A stretch of DNA of 64,000 nt from Cellvibrio sp. UBA7661 (GCA_002483365.1 DLHT01000014.1:1-64000), one strand, 5' to 3'. Positions 34,471 through 45,000 are shown, numbered from the stretch's first letter. Made by a program: numbers and translations. The notes: generated by a model not told the origin, from the sequence alone.

Positions 34471-35418
34471 TTATATCTGCTCCGGCACTTGAGACACTGC
34501 AGGTGGTAAACGGTATACCAATAATTTTAATTGCTGTTCGGGGTCGACATCAGGAAAGTCACTGTGCGGATGTAAGCGCTCGATGAATTCTGCATAAGCA
34601 CAATTTTCCAAAAATAGTTGCCTCAAAAAACCATCACTTAATTCAGGTGCATTTAAGCAAGCGAGTACCATCCCCCCCTCTGGCATTAACTCAGGTAAAC
34701 GGCGGATCACTTTGGCATAATCTTTTTCTGCAATAAAACTGCCTTTTTGATAAGAGGGAGGATCAATTACCACCACATCGTAAGGGCCACGTTTTTTAAT
34801 TCGGCTCCAGGATTTAAGAATATTTTCGGCAAGAAATTCGCTACGGGATTTATCCAGACCATTGCGTAAATGATTGCTCCGCCCCAGATTAAGCGCGGCG
34901 CTGCTCATATCCACATTCACCACACATGCTGCGCCTGCCGCAACAGCAACGACCGAGAATGCGCAGGTATAGGCAAATAAATTAAGTATGCGTTTGTTCC
35001 GGCCATTTTGCTCAATCCACGCCCTGCCTGGTTCCATATCCAAAAAGAAACCGCTGTTTTGTTGTTGCGCCAAATGCAAAGCAAATTGCAAATGCCGCCG
35101 GCGAGCCACGCAATACTCTGGTAAAGCACCCCAGACAAGTTCACTTGGTGCACCGGCCAAATAACGACGCTGAATCAAAAACGCAGTTTTGTTTGCTTCA
35201 AACAATAAACGTGATTTATTTATCAACTGTATTAGGAAATCATGTGGTGGTTCAGCAAACAAGGTCACCAATATGACTGGCTGAAAAAAATCAACTGTCA
35301 CAAATTCCAATCCGGGAAATGTGTGTCCACGGCCATGAAATACACGATAACTATCGATCAACTCACTTACCGCTATTTTTTCTGCGAGCAGTTCAAGGCG
35401 TTCAACAAGCATATTCAT
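34471..35418 (-). CDS. Class I SAM-dependent methyltransferase (RlmI/RlmK-like)
   Basis: 315 residues. The SAM-binding motif I region is RILNLFAYTCAFSVVAVAAG, followed by the acidic strand VVNVDMS, and the catalytic-type motif is VVVIDPPSYQKGSF. The layout is that of RlmI- and RlmK-type rRNA methyltransferases, but the N-terminal PUA domain of RlmI is absent, so the exact target is uncertain. It overlaps the NAD-kinase-like gene by four bases (ATGA type), which implies translational coupling. Confidence 0.85.
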   Translation of the reverse strand: MNMLVERLELLAEKIAVSELIDSYRVFHGRGHTFPGLEFVTVDFFQPVILVTLFAEPPHDFLIQLINKSRLLFEANKTAFLIQRRYLAGAPSELVWGALPEYCVARRRHLQFALHLAQQQNSGFFLDMEPGRAWIEQNGRNKRILNLFAYTCAFSVVAVAAGAACVVNVDMSSAALNLGRSNHLRNGLDKSRSEFLAENILKSWSRIKKRGPYDVVVIDPPSYQKGSFIAEKDYAKVIRRLPELMPEGGMVLACLNAPELSDGFLRQLFLENCAYAEFIERLHPHSDFPDVDPEQQLKLLVYRLPPAVSQVPEQI

Positions 35419-36557
35419 ATTTGGTTACCCATAGCGGCATAACCCACTTGGTACATAACAGATTCATTGTATCCGGTAATCACACGCATATAACCGCAGA
35501 AAGACTGATCCAGTGTTGGATCATTAGTGTCCACCAATAAAGGTCTACCATTTAGCGCGAGTATTTTTCCGCGCGCAGCGATGATAACAATATTATCCCT
35601 ACCAACGCGCTTTATAATATCTGGTGTAAATTGCTGATTGCCCCGCCCAAGAATATGCCCCTGACCACCAATTGCAGTAATGATCATTCTTACCGGCCCG
35701 TTGAATTTCTCAAGCTGGGCAAGAATTTGTGGAGCGGTTACATCAAGCGCGATCAACTCGTTATTGAATAAAATATCTACACCTAACAAACTGCCTTCAA
35801 GACCTAACTCTTGTAAAAATAAATGCGTCGTTGATCCAGGACCAACTAAATACAAGGTATCTGACTGTAACTGTTGGATCATTTCTTGTGCGACATCCAA
35901 TTGCGCCAATTCATCGCGCTCTGTACCCGCATTTTTGACTTGCTGCAGAAATTGCGAATCCTCCGGCACTAGTAAAGTGCCGTAAAAGCGCGCGCGCACC
36001 TGACCATTGCGAAATGCGTCTTCATCTATATCTTTAACATCGCGCTCGGCAATATTTACCAATTGTCCCGTTAGTAATTGTTTGACGATTTCACCCGCAG
36101 CTTCCGGCGAGATAGCATAAACACCCGAATGCATTTTCACACCGGAAGGAACACCCAACACGGGTTGGCGAACACCAACAATATCTGCGATCAAGCGCGC
36201 AGTGCCATCACCGCCTGCAAACAAAATTAAATCCACTGATTGATCCATCAATGCAGATGCTGCTGCACATGTATCGGATGCTTCACTGGGAAGTTGTTGT
36301 GCAGCGCCAATCACGTGAGTTGTGAAGCCCTGCTCGCGGGCGACAAACTCACCCATATCGCCAGCAAAGCAATAAATTTCAATGTGATTGGCGAACTCCA
36401 CTAAAAATTGAAGTGCGCGAGCCATACGTTGCGGCGCGCGCATTTCAGCACCGCGCGCAAGCGCTTCCATACGAATGGATTCACCATCCGAACCTTTTAA
36501 ACCGACACTGCCGCCCAAACCTGCATAGGGGTTAATAATCAAGCCCAATTTAAACAC
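35415..36557 (-). CDS. ATP-NAD kinase family protein (AcoX-like)
   Basis: 380 residues. The diacylglycerol/NAD-kinase-type nucleotide motif GGDGTAR is at 115-121, with the N-terminal LGLIINPYAGLGG strand-loop typical of the AcoX/ATP-NAD kinase group. It may phosphorylate NAD, but the group is longer than housekeeping NAD kinases and its activity is mostly untested. It overlaps pdxB by eight bases upstream and the methyltransferase gene by four downstream, forming a tight three-gene operon. Coupling with pdxB, an NAD-linked enzyme, may be meaningful. Confidence 0.88.
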   Translation of the reverse strand: MFKLGLIINPYAGLGGSVGLKGSDGESIRMEALARGAEMRAPQRMARALQFLVEFANHIEIYCFAGDMGEFVAREQGFTTHVIGAAQQLPSEASDTCAAASALMDQSVDLILFAGGDGTARLIADIVGVRQPVLGVPSGVKMHSGVYAISPEAAGEIVKQLLTGQLVNIAERDVKDIDEDAFRNGQVRARFYGTLLVPEDSQFLQQVKNAGTERDELAQLDVAQEMIQQLQSDTLYLVGPGSTTHLFLQELGLEGSLLGVDILFNNELIALDVTAPQILAQLEKFNGPVRMIITAIGGQGHILGRGNQQFTPDIIKRVGRDNIVIIAARGKILALNGRPLLVDTNDPTLDQSFCGYMRVITGYNESVMYQVGYAAMGNQI

Positions 36558-37695
36558 AGCAAAAACCCAATACTTGCAGCCATTGTTTATCGGCTTGCGT
36601 TACTGATTCCAGATGCACCTGATAATTATGAAACTCGCGGCGTTTTGGATAAAATTTTCGTAGACCATCAAAGCCTTCACCAAAATGAATTCGGCCTGCT
36701 ATCGCATCCCTTGCGATATCGCGCAAGCGCGCATCATCAGCTTCGATATCGTATACCTGACGAATTAATTGCTTTGCAATTTCAAAAATATCGCCCGCTG
36801 ATTTTTTTTCATCAATCCGCAATTGATTGTTTTCAAGAGGAGGCACCAACTCTGCGAGCGATGCCTGTGGAGCAATATTCAGATGCTGACAGAGTGATTG
36901 ATAAATCATCTCCGTACCGTTGAGCTTTCCATCGTAACTGTAACCGGCGATATGTGGGCTGCCGAGCAATACTTTATCCAACAACTCCAATGAAATATCA
37001 GGCTCAGGCTCCCACACATCCAACACCACACGTAAATCAGTGCGCGACTGCAGCACCTCAAGCAAGGCCTGATTATCGATAACGGCACCGCGTCCACAGT
37101 TAATTAGCACAGCACCTTTTTTCAATTGTTGCAGTTCACGGTGGCCAATCAAATGAAAACTGGGGTGATCACCTGTCGTAACCAGCGGTGTATGCATGCT
37201 TATCACATCACATGCCAATACATCGTCCAACGAGGTGAGGTCAGGGTTTTGTGCCGACGTCAAATTAGGGTCATAGCAGCGGACATCGACCCCCTGCGCC
37301 TTGAGGCGTTGACACAACAAACCGCCGACGTTACCGCAACCGATAATCCCGAATTTCACGGGAAGCCAATTAATATTCAGGTGGCAGAGTGCCGCATAAA
37401 CATACTCGACAACTGAATTCGCATTGCAGCCCGGCGCACTCGCCCAGCGGATAGACTTTGAATCCAGATAGGCTTGGTCAAGGTGATCGACCCCGATGGT
37501 ACAGGTACCAACAAACTTCACGTTACTACCGTCTAGTAGTGTCGGGTTTACTTTGGTTACTGAACGCACAATCAAAGCATCTGCGTCGCGTACATCTGCG
37601 GCCGTCATCACCCGGCCAGGCAAACGCACAACTTCACCCAACCGACTAAAAAATGCCTCTACCAGCGGGATGTTTTCATCCGCAACTATCTTCAT
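36550..37695 (-). CDS. pdxB: Erythronate-4-phosphate dehydrogenase
   Basis: 381 residues. It is a D-2-hydroxyacid dehydrogenase with the opening MKIVADENIPLVEAFF, the NAD-binding GxGxxG in FGIIGCGNVGG, the catalytic-region motifs NCGRGAVIDN and SPHIAGYSYDGK, and the PdxB-specific C-terminal dimerisation domain (NYQVHLESV). It oxidises 4-phosphoerythronate in the DXP-dependent route to pyridoxal phosphate. It is the first gene of the operon; the unknown gene at 37911 is divergent. Confidence 0.96.
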   Translation of the reverse strand: MKIVADENIPLVEAFFSRLGEVVRLPGRVMTAADVRDADALIVRSVTKVNPTLLDGSNVKFVGTCTIGVDHLDQAYLDSKSIRWASAPGCNANSVVEYVYAALCHLNINWLPVKFGIIGCGNVGGLLCQRLKAQGVDVRCYDPNLTSAQNPDLTSLDDVLACDVISMHTPLVTTGDHPSFHLIGHRELQQLKKGAVLINCGRGAVIDNQALLEVLQSRTDLRVVLDVWEPEPDISLELLDKVLLGSPHIAGYSYDGKLNGTEMIYQSLCQHLNIAPQASLAELVPPLENNQLRIDEKKSAGDIFEIAKQLIRQVYDIEADDARLRDIARDAIAGRIHFGEGFDGLRKFYPKRREFHNYQVHLESVTQADKQWLQVLGFCCV

Positions 37696-37910
37696 ATAAG
37701 ACTCTCTTATGCACTAAGGCTTGTATATGTTCTATTTGTAGTAAAAGTAGGCACCCAAGGTGCACGAGGAATAAAAATCAACCATAGCAGTTGTGCTTTT
37801 TTGAATTAGCATATACTTTATATAGTGATGGTGACGTTAAAACCATCAGTCGGAGCCCGCTGGACCCTCTGCTCCTGCGGGATCTACCTCAAATAAAGGG
37901 GGGTGGTATT

Positions 37911-38612
37911 ATGAAGATCTCGGATACTGGCCACAACATGGATAATGTGGTTGATCTCTTCACCAGGAAAACCTATTCGGCCCTTCACGATGAGCGCTTC
38001 ATCCGCCTTGCTCCTGAACTGGACGGGCTGGAAATGCTTTACTCTAACGATACCAGCTCCGACAAACTCTACAGCCTTAAAATTCTTTGCTGGGGACTTC
38101 GCGCTAATGGCGATGTGGTCGGCTTGGTGCCTTGGCTGAACGATATAGTTCCCTGCCCCGATTTGTGTGACCCCCTCAATGGGCACTGGGAAGGTTATTA
38201 CGACCCTGGTATTGATGAGCTCTTTTTTGAAGCGCCGATGCACAAGGTTATCGAACTTGAAACAGCAGCAGAATATTACGAAGTGCAATGCGATAGCGGT
38301 GACGATGTAATTCAGGAGCTACCTGACACCATCGGTACTCATGCCGTATTGGCCATCCCTGACAGCAAGCGACTATCACTGGTGGAAGTCGTGAGCTGGA
38401 GCCTTCATTTTGATGGCAGTGTCTACGCGATGATTAGCGACCCCGCCAAGGTTGTCAGCACACCAGTATTACCGGGTGACGATTCTTTATATGAAGCGCA
38501 ATCGAATGAAAACTTCCGCTACTTTTTCCAACATCAAATTGCCAACAAAATCAAAGCCGAAGATCCTGAAGCTATGGCTGCGATATCAATGCTGGTGGAT
38601 GGAATCCAATAA
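37911..38612 (+). CDS. Conserved hypothetical protein, unrecognised
   Basis: 233 residues from the ATG at 37911, which has a very strong AAAGGGGGG site. The frame is open further upstream, but that part has no ribosome-binding site. The protein is acidic and soluble, without signal or membrane segments. Recurrent patterns such as SLKILCWGLRANGDVVGLVPW and SLVEVVSWSLHFDGSVYAMI look like two related beta-rich halves, suggesting an internal duplication. I cannot assign a family. It is divergent from pdxB, with a 215-base spacer that contains no other gene, and is followed by a strong terminator. Confidence 0.8.
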   Translation: MKISDTGHNMDNVVDLFTRKTYSALHDERFIRLAPELDGLEMLYSNDTSSDKLYSLKILCWGLRANGDVVGLVPWLNDIVPCPDLCDPLNGHWEGYYDPGIDELFFEAPMHKVIELETAAEYYEVQCDSGDDVIQELPDTIGTHAVLAIPDSKRLSLVEVVSWSLHFDGSVYAMISDPAKVVSTPVLPGDDSLYEAQSNENFRYFFQHQIANKIKAEDPEAMAAISMLVDGIQ

Positions 38613-38632
38613 GCTCCATACGTGTTATGACA

Positions 38633-38664
38633 AAAAATAACGCCGCTATTGCGGCGTTATTTTT
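38633..38664. terminator. Bidirectional terminator before tusA end
   Basis: A 14-pair stem, AAAAATAACGCCGC/GCGGCGTTATTTTT, with a TATT loop lies between convergent genes. Confidence 0.93.
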
Positions 38665-38702
38665 AATCAGCTGTATAACTAAAAGTTTCAAAAAATAAAA
38701 AC

Positions 38703-38936
38703 CTAGTTTTTCCTGATATAAAAAAAATACTGATCGCCCTGTTCTTTCTGGCTAACCAATTCGTGACCAAGAAATAAACAAAATTTAGGGATATCCCTTA
38801 ATGTCGATGGATCAGTTGCAATCACTTCGATCAAATTTCCCTCAGCCGTTTCACGCATAATCTTATGCAGCATCATCACAGGCTCTGGGCACATTAAACC
38901 CGATGCATCCAAACTTTTATCAATTGTTTCATTCAT
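38703..38936 (-). CDS. tusA: Sulfur carrier protein TusA
   Basis: 77 residues, typical for TusA. The persulfide-carrying cysteine is in LDASGLMCPEPVMMLHK. TusA takes sulfur from IscS and passes it on to TusD for MnmA-dependent 2-thiolation of tRNA wobble uridine; mnmA is also in this window (16526-17641). Divergent from the small unknown gene at 39047. Confidence 0.94.
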   Translation of the reverse strand: MNETIDKSLDASGLMCPEPVMMLHKIMRETAEGNLIEVIATDPSTLRDIPKFCLFLGHELVSQKEQGDQYFFYIRKN

Positions 38937-39046
38937 AGTTTTAAATCGTCTATAAACTTTTCAGCAAATAGCTACAAGATTGCTATTCTTAGCTCAATGG
39001 AAAAAAACATCCTGGAGAAGATTTAACCTCCCGAGGAATCCCGTTG

Positions 39047-39448
39047 ATGTCTCGGATACCGATAAGCGATTATATGCCTTCTGATTTTTTTAGTCGCCAA
39101 GCATTGGAGCTCAGCTTTCGCCTGCTTCGAAATAACCATCCTCTACTGGCGCATGCAATAAAACAAACTATCGACAACACTACAGCGGTTTCTTATGAAG
39201 AACTGCAATCAGCCTATACAGGCGAAATGCTACTCAACACTGACGTACTGACATCACTCAAAGCACACACAATTGGAAAAATAGTGTCTGCATTAACCGA
39301 TATTGGCGAAGCGGCATTACGTCAAAATGATTTACCGCCGAATCATATGGCACTGATGCGCACGCTGATTGAAGATTGGGTGCAACTCACCGAATGGGTA
39401 TTGCAACACAGCGCGAGTGACCATAACGATAAAACCGCTTATCACTAG
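39047..39448 (+). CDS. Small helical hypothetical protein
   Basis: 133 residues, mostly predicted helix, no signal peptide or membrane segment and no cysteines. I do not recognise the family. The ATG at 39047 has GAGGA ten bases upstream; a TTG one codon before is also in frame. The stop codon lies inside the loop of a strong terminator hairpin. The gene converges on rlmM and is divergent from tusA. Confidence 0.7.
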   Translation: MSRIPISDYMPSDFFSRQALELSFRLLRNNHPLLAHAIKQTIDNTTAVSYEELQSAYTGEMLLNTDVLTSLKAHTIGKIVSALTDIGEAALRQNDLPPNHMALMRTLIEDWVQLTEWVLQHSASDHNDKTAYH

Positions 39449-39460
39449 GCGGTTTTATCG
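39427..39460. terminator. Bidirectional terminator overlapping the end of the small gene
   Basis: CGATAAAACCGC/GCGGTTTTATCG forms a 12-pair stem around a ten-base loop that includes the stop codon of the gene at 39047. It also ends rlmM from the other side. Confidence 0.75.
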
Positions 39461-39470
39461 TCTCAAAAAA

Positions 39471-40535
39471 TTAGTTCCCGTTTTGAAAAACACGCAAATG
39501 CCCCGTGACTTCCTCACGGTCGTGGAAGAGTTGCTTGAATTGAATTTCAACTCCAAACCCTGCTTTTTCCAATTCTGCACGTATGCGCTCTTCGCATTTT
39601 TTAACTTCGAGGTAGCGCTGTTTCATTGGTAATTTCAAATTAAAAATGGCTTCACGGCAATATTTTTTGGTAAACCAACGAATGACCATACTGGTCACGC
39701 GCGCGGGTTTATCAACAATATCGCATACCAACCAATGCACAGGTTTTTTTGGCTCATACAAAAAACCATCGGTAAGAATATGCAGTACCTGGCCTGTCTC
39801 CAGTAAATTTTTATCCATCGGGCCATTATCAACAGCCTCTACGTACATACCGCGCTGCACCAATTGCCATGTCCAACCACCGGGTGCTGCACCTAAATCT
39901 ACTGCGCGCATGCCTGATGCCAAACGCACATCCCAATCATTTGCAGGAATAAAATGATGCCACGCCTCTTCCAGCTTCAAGGTCGCTCGACTCGGCGCTT
40001 CTTTTGGCAAACGCAAGCGTGCGATCCCCATTGGCCACGGCGATGAGTTATGTATCGAACTAATTCCCAAATAAGCCTGGGTTCCTGAAATAAAAACCAG
40101 ATGTAACCGCAACTGGCTACTCGGTTGAAATAATTTATTCGCCTTCAATGCTTTTTCAAAAGGTGCAGTAAATTTTTTACCCAAACCCGATAATTCTTTA
40201 CCTTCATTAGTATCGACAGTTTCAATGACCAACTCACTTGTACGCGGTAATTTTTCTGTTGCAGCAAGTAAAGGAGTTACACGGTCAGTCACAGGCAAAT
40301 CATCAACCAAACCATCACTTGCAAACCATTGACGCGCGAAAATCAGTTGCGTAAAACGCAGTTGTTTGATCAATACTTCAGCGCCATTAGGCATCTGGGT
40401 GATAAAAACAACATAGGCACTGTTATCTTTGGTTTTACTGTAACCATAGATACCAATTTCACCAGCCAAATCGGTAATTTCGGCGGCGCATTCTTTTTCA
40501 AAACCTGCGCGGCAATGTAAAAATAAATGATTCAC
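39471..40535 (-). CDS. rlmM: 23S rRNA (cytidine-2498-2'-O)-methyltransferase RlmM
   Basis: 354 residues. An N-terminal THUMP-like region (MNHLFLHCRAGFEKECAAEI) is followed by an RrmJ-type methyltransferase domain with the SAM motif VDLGAAPGGWTWQLV and the VHWLVCDIVDKP segment carrying the catalytic Asp. It methylates the 2'-OH of C2498 in 23S rRNA. Length and order match Escherichia coli RlmM (366). YheU follows upstream on the same strand, 42 bases away. Confidence 0.95.
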   Translation of the reverse strand: MNHLFLHCRAGFEKECAAEITDLAGEIGIYGYSKTKDNSAYVVFITQMPNGAEVLIKQLRFTQLIFARQWFASDGLVDDLPVTDRVTPLLAATEKLPRTSELVIETVDTNEGKELSGLGKKFTAPFEKALKANKLFQPSSQLRLHLVFISGTQAYLGISSIHNSSPWPMGIARLRLPKEAPSRATLKLEEAWHHFIPANDWDVRLASGMRAVDLGAAPGGWTWQLVQRGMYVEAVDNGPMDKNLLETGQVLHILTDGFLYEPKKPVHWLVCDIVDKPARVTSMVIRWFTKKYCREAIFNLKLPMKQRYLEVKKCEERIRAELEKAGFGVEIQFKQLFHDREEVTGHLRVFQNGN

Positions 40536-40577
40536 AATTTTCTCTTTAATCGAATAAATATTACGTGTAATAACGGA

Positions 40578-40817
40578 TTAACTTGATGCGCCCTGCTCCA
40601 GCAATTCCGCATCACGCCTGGGCAACAAAGTCACCGATTCATAAGCAGGATCAAATACAACAACTACTTCGCGGCGCTTTAATAACTGTTTGACTTGCTC
40701 AACCTTGATGCTGAGCGGCACTTCTTCAAAACCATAATCAGTTCCATCGCGAGTAATAAACTCTTCAATCAATCCCTTCAATGCGTCCTCTGATATTTGA
40801 TCATAGGGAACAATCAT
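40578..40817 (-). CDS. yheU: YheU family (UPF0270) protein
   Basis: 79 residues with the family pattern MIVPYDQISEDALKGLIEEF and VKQLLKRREVVVVFDP. Function is unknown. The start at 40817 gives the normal N terminus; an in-frame TTG seven codons upstream lacks support. It may share a transcript with rlmM. Confidence 0.9.
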   Translation of the reverse strand: MIVPYDQISEDALKGLIEEFITRDGTDYGFEEVPLSIKVEQVKQLLKRREVVVVFDPAYESVTLLPRRDAELLEQGASS

Positions 40818-40960
40818 GAGAATTCTCACTGGTTTCAATCAGATTAAAAAGCACATCAGCTTCGCTTGTCCTGTTGCAGCAAGCGGAGTATCTTTGTCCA
40901 ATCAATCTTTGCTGTTAATTACTATTTTTTGACACTGTTTCTTTACAATAAGGATCTATC

Positions 40961-41494
40961 GTGAATACACAATTAGTTTTAACTGTCCTTTGCGACGACC
41001 GTCCGGGTGTTGTAGAACAACTTGCACAAACAATCAGCACTCACCATGGTAACTGGCTGGAAAGCCGCATGGCTCAACTTGCAGGTAAATTTGCTGGAAT
41101 CCTTCAGGTAGCAGTAGCCGACGAACATCAGCAGGAACTGCGCAACGCCCTGTCCAACCTCGCTGCCCTGGGTTTTAAGATTGTTGTAGATACCGCCACC
41201 ACGATAAACAAACCAGAGTGCCGGGAATTCAGTTTTAGTGTGGTAGGCAATGACCGGCCAGGCATTGTACGGGAAATCGCCCAAGCTTTTGCTGCCCGTC
41301 ATATTAACATGGGCGAGCTGGAAACGGCGTGCTCCAGTATGCCTTGGTCAGGTGAGCCACTTTTTGAAGCAACAGGGGTTATCGAAGTACCCAAATCGGT
41401 TGATATGAACGAGCTCTATGATCACTTGGACATAATTGCCGATGAACTGGCCGTGGATATTCGGTTGGAGTCATCAACAGAACGTAGCAATTAA
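40961..41494 (+). CDS. GcvR-like protein with two ACT domains
   Basis: 177 residues with two tandem ACT domains (LTVLCDDRPGVVEQLAQTI; SFSVVGNDRPGIVREIAQAF). This is the layout of GcvR, which binds glycine and restrains the activator GcvA in the control of glycine cleavage. Many such proteins are named glycine cleavage repressors without test. It starts at a GTG with AAGGATC upstream. It is a single-gene unit with a strong terminator. Confidence 0.88.
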   Translation: MNTQLVLTVLCDDRPGVVEQLAQTISTHHGNWLESRMAQLAGKFAGILQVAVADEHQQELRNALSNLAALGFKIVVDTATTINKPECREFSFSVVGNDRPGIVREIAQAFAARHINMGELETACSSMPWSGEPLFEATGVIEVPKSVDMNELYDHLDIIADELAVDIRLESSTERSN

Positions 41495-41504
41495 CCTACC
41501 GTTC

Positions 41505-41540
41505 AAACAAAAAGAGCCACATAAGTGGCTCTTTTTGTTT
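41505..41540. terminator. Bidirectional terminator after GcvR-like gene
   Basis: A 16-pair perfect stem (GAGCCAC/GTGGCTC core with A/T arms) around an ATAA loop lies between convergent genes. Confidence 0.94.
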
Positions 41541-41576
41541 AATACTCTTTTATATCAGCAAACCTTTACTGGTCGA

Positions 41577-41987
41577 TCAAGGTTTACGCTTTTTCAATTC
41601 CTCATCAAATTTTTCCAACTCAATATTAATGGCTGTTGTTGAAATATTGACTTCATAAAATGAAAACAGCAGTGATAAAACCAGCAACAATAAACTCGCC
41701 GCAAACAAATACATACCTGCCACATAAAAACCCAGCAATAACGAAAACATCGACAGTGTACAAAATACAAATGATAAAACCCCAAAGGCCTGCATAAGCC
41801 GTATTACTGTCATGCGAGTACGCAAATTTTCAATTTGACGAATAACAATGTCACGACTGGGTGCATTCTCTAAATTACTTAACTGGCGAATCACATTCGC
41901 CAATGTAACAAACCGGTTAGTGTAAGCCAGCATCAATAGTGAAATTGCCGGGAACAATAAACTGGGAGTGGTAATGGTCATTTCCAT
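41577..41987 (-). CDS. DUF2721 membrane protein
   Basis: 136 residues with an N-terminal hydrophobic segment (SLLFPAISLLMLAYTN) and two more between about 65 and 115, separated by a charged helix (RDIVIRQIENLRTRM). This is the DUF2721 layout. Function is unknown. It lies just downstream of mshQ on the same strand, 30 bases away, and could be read from the end of the MSHA transcript. Confidence 0.85.
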   Translation of the reverse strand: MEMTITTPSLLFPAISLLMLAYTNRFVTLANVIRQLSNLENAPSRDIVIRQIENLRTRMTVIRLMQAFGVLSFVFCTLSMFSLLLGFYVAGMYLFAASLLLLVLSLLFSFYEVNISTTAINIELEKFDEELKKRKP

Positions 41988-42017
41988 AAAATTGTCTTTT
42001 GGTTACACAAAAAGTGT

Positions 42018-45000
42018 TTAGTTAAAACGTTCACGCCAATAAATAACACGATCATGGCCGCGGTAGCTGCCAAAGCCAAATCGTGCTGTTGGTGTATCAT
42101 CATAAGTGCCGTCCTGACTCCAATCGTAGCGAAGCCACGAATAGTCCGAAAGATTTATATCCACAGAGAACTCGCCAGTAGCTTTATTTGTAGGCGCTGT
42201 AAAATAATGTCCAGCATCACCACCACTAAAAGATATGAAATCATCTGTTGGCGAGCCAAATGGATATGTGCCCGTCGTACTTCCTCCCGTTAATGGCATC
42301 ACAAAATCACCTGGCGTCAACGCAATACCATCTCTATTTTTATAGGTGACTGCATTATGAGAAATCGTTGTACAACTATCATTTCCATTTCTTATAAAAC
42401 GCCCTTCTCCAGTAGTAGTATTTGTTGTAATCCAATATTCTGTTAAAAAATTCACCGGAAGCCGAGCAGTTTCAGGACCAAAAGCATCATCTAGTCGTAA
42501 TCGGCCATAACGTGCATCAAACTTGGCTAGTTGAAAAGCGTTATTTGTTAGCGCTCCACAGCTACTACCACCTGTAGTATCCAGCGTGAGGTTTTTACCT
42601 TCCAGCGAACGCCTATCCAAACAATCTTTTACCCCTACACCAATCGTGACATCTACATAAGGTCCATCTGGTGTAGCTGCTCGACCAAATTGAGCAGCTG
42701 GTTGATTAATATTAATTTCTCCATTTACCCAATTACCGGGAGTTAATACATTACCTAAGTTATCGACAAGACGTGATGAAAGATCCGTAGTATCTGAAAA
42801 CGTATAAAAATCAGCGGATGCAGTATTATAACCTTTGGCTGTATCATAATTGCTTACTGCATTACCCGCCTTACCAAGTGCTTGTAATTTAAAAACAAGT
42901 CCTTTCGTTTCTGGATCATTATCTTCCTCATTAAAAATTTTTCCCATGTAATGAAATGATGAACAGGTTTTTATTGTGTCAGTATTAATGAGTTTATATT
43001 TTTCAGGATAAAAACGCCCTGCAACAATATTGCCATCACTAAAGTTAGGAATATTACCTGCTGACAAATAATCGTTATCAGTCAACGATGGAGTAATTCG
43101 AATACTGCCAGCTTGCTCCCACTTAATACCTGAATTCACATAAGTTCCCGCAGGAGTTGCGGCAGAAAAACTACCTGTATTAGTTAATGTGGTTAGTGTT
43201 CCTCCCGCAGGATGAACCAATGTTGAAGCTGACAAAGAAATTGCATCCTTTTCCGATGTTGCTTCATTACCAAAATTCGGTGTAACAGCACCGTTCGCAT
43301 TTCGCGACTGAACAAATACTTTAAATTGTTCGCCCGCTGCGATAAATCCATTGCCAGTATTAGTAGTTTGTGGAGACGGCACATCAGATAAATTAGTAAT
43401 ACTGTTTACTGTTAATGTATGCGGTTTAACAACGAATGCATTACTACTAGCCAAAAGCGTAATTTCCGGATCATTACCTGGCTCACCAATTTTTAAGCGC
43501 CCCTGCAACGTCACCTGACCAACATCAGAATAATTAATCGTCATTGGCGCTTCGCCATTTGCATCAAACGCCAGATTGACACTGGTGTAGGTTACGGCAG
43601 CGCCATTATTGTTTTTTGCGATGGATGAACCATTTATCGATAAAGTTTGTAGTGCAATACAGTTTATTGGATTATTACAGGTAAACCCTAAATCGACGGG
43701 CAACGTTTTTGAAGCAACTTTTGCTTCACACACACCTGTTTTCGGATTAGCGCTGATTACTTTCGCAATTGCACTGCCATCAACACCAGCAACTTGAGTG
43801 GGAATTGGAGTTACAGATGAACTATGTTGAATCTTCAGCGCAGTATCCACAAATGTAATGGACGATGTAGCGAAAGCCGTTGCACTCTCTGCCCTAATAG
43901 TTAAATTACCGGGCGTTGTTTGCCGCAAATATCGGGTAAAGCTTTGCTCTCCACCAGTAAATACAAATGGATTAGTGCCGCCAACCCAAACACCGGTAGC
44001 TGGGTCTGTACTTAATGTAACCTCAGTACCTGCAGGAGGATTGTAAACAACACCCGATGAATTCAGTGCAGTAACTGTCACTGACTCTGCAGCGCAGGTA
44101 ATACCCGTTGCATTGTGAGTAATTAAGTACCCAGTGGGTGTTGTCACGCACTCATACAACCCCGGTGCAGTAATAGGCGATGCATTAACCCCCGAAGGAA
44201 TGGCAACGTAAGACGCACTACCCGGTATTTGCCAGCGTAATTGTGCGACTGCAAAGCCACCATTTTCATAATATTCCAATTTGATAGGATAACTGTTGCC
44301 CGCAATTAAATTCACGGCTGCAGAATTATGGGCAGTAACAGGATGGTCATTCCACTGATCAATTAATAAATCACCGTTCACTGTAAGACGTACACCATCG
44401 TCAGAATTGGTTTGGAAACGGTGCACACCTGATTGTGTTACATGTATGTACCCTTCCCATCTCACTGAGAAATTATTGTCGCCAACTCCGGCTGGGCCGG
44501 GTACTCCGGTTCCCCAATCAAAATTTATTTGACTGTCCCATCTTGTGCTAGTAACCGGATTTGTCAGCGTTTGATTATTGAAATAATTTCCGGTGATGCC
44601 CGCTGATAAATTAGTTGCACAAGAACTTACCGGTGGTTTGGCCGCAGGTGTACATTCATATAACCCTGCTCCCATTGTTGGTAAAGGGCCGCCGGGAATA
44701 GCAACATAGGTTGCAGAACCGGGTAAGCGCCAACGCAAACGAATAACAGCATCACCGCCATTTTCATAATATTCCAAACGGATTTTGTAAGTATTTCCTG
44801 CAACAAGATTGATATCACTGGAGGTATCCGTCGTTGCAGAATGATCATTCCAGCGATCGATAACCAAGGTGTCATTGATATACAAACGCACACCATCATC
44901 TGATTCTGTTTGAAAACGATAAGCGCCTGTTTGGGTTGCGCGTATAAATCCGCTCCAACGAACCGAAAAATTATCGGCATTGATACCATTTGCGCCAGGC

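Noticed and set aside
40929..40949. Promoter TTGACA plus TACAAT before the GcvR-like gene
   Set aside because: The two hexamers are only nine bases apart, too close for sigma-70.
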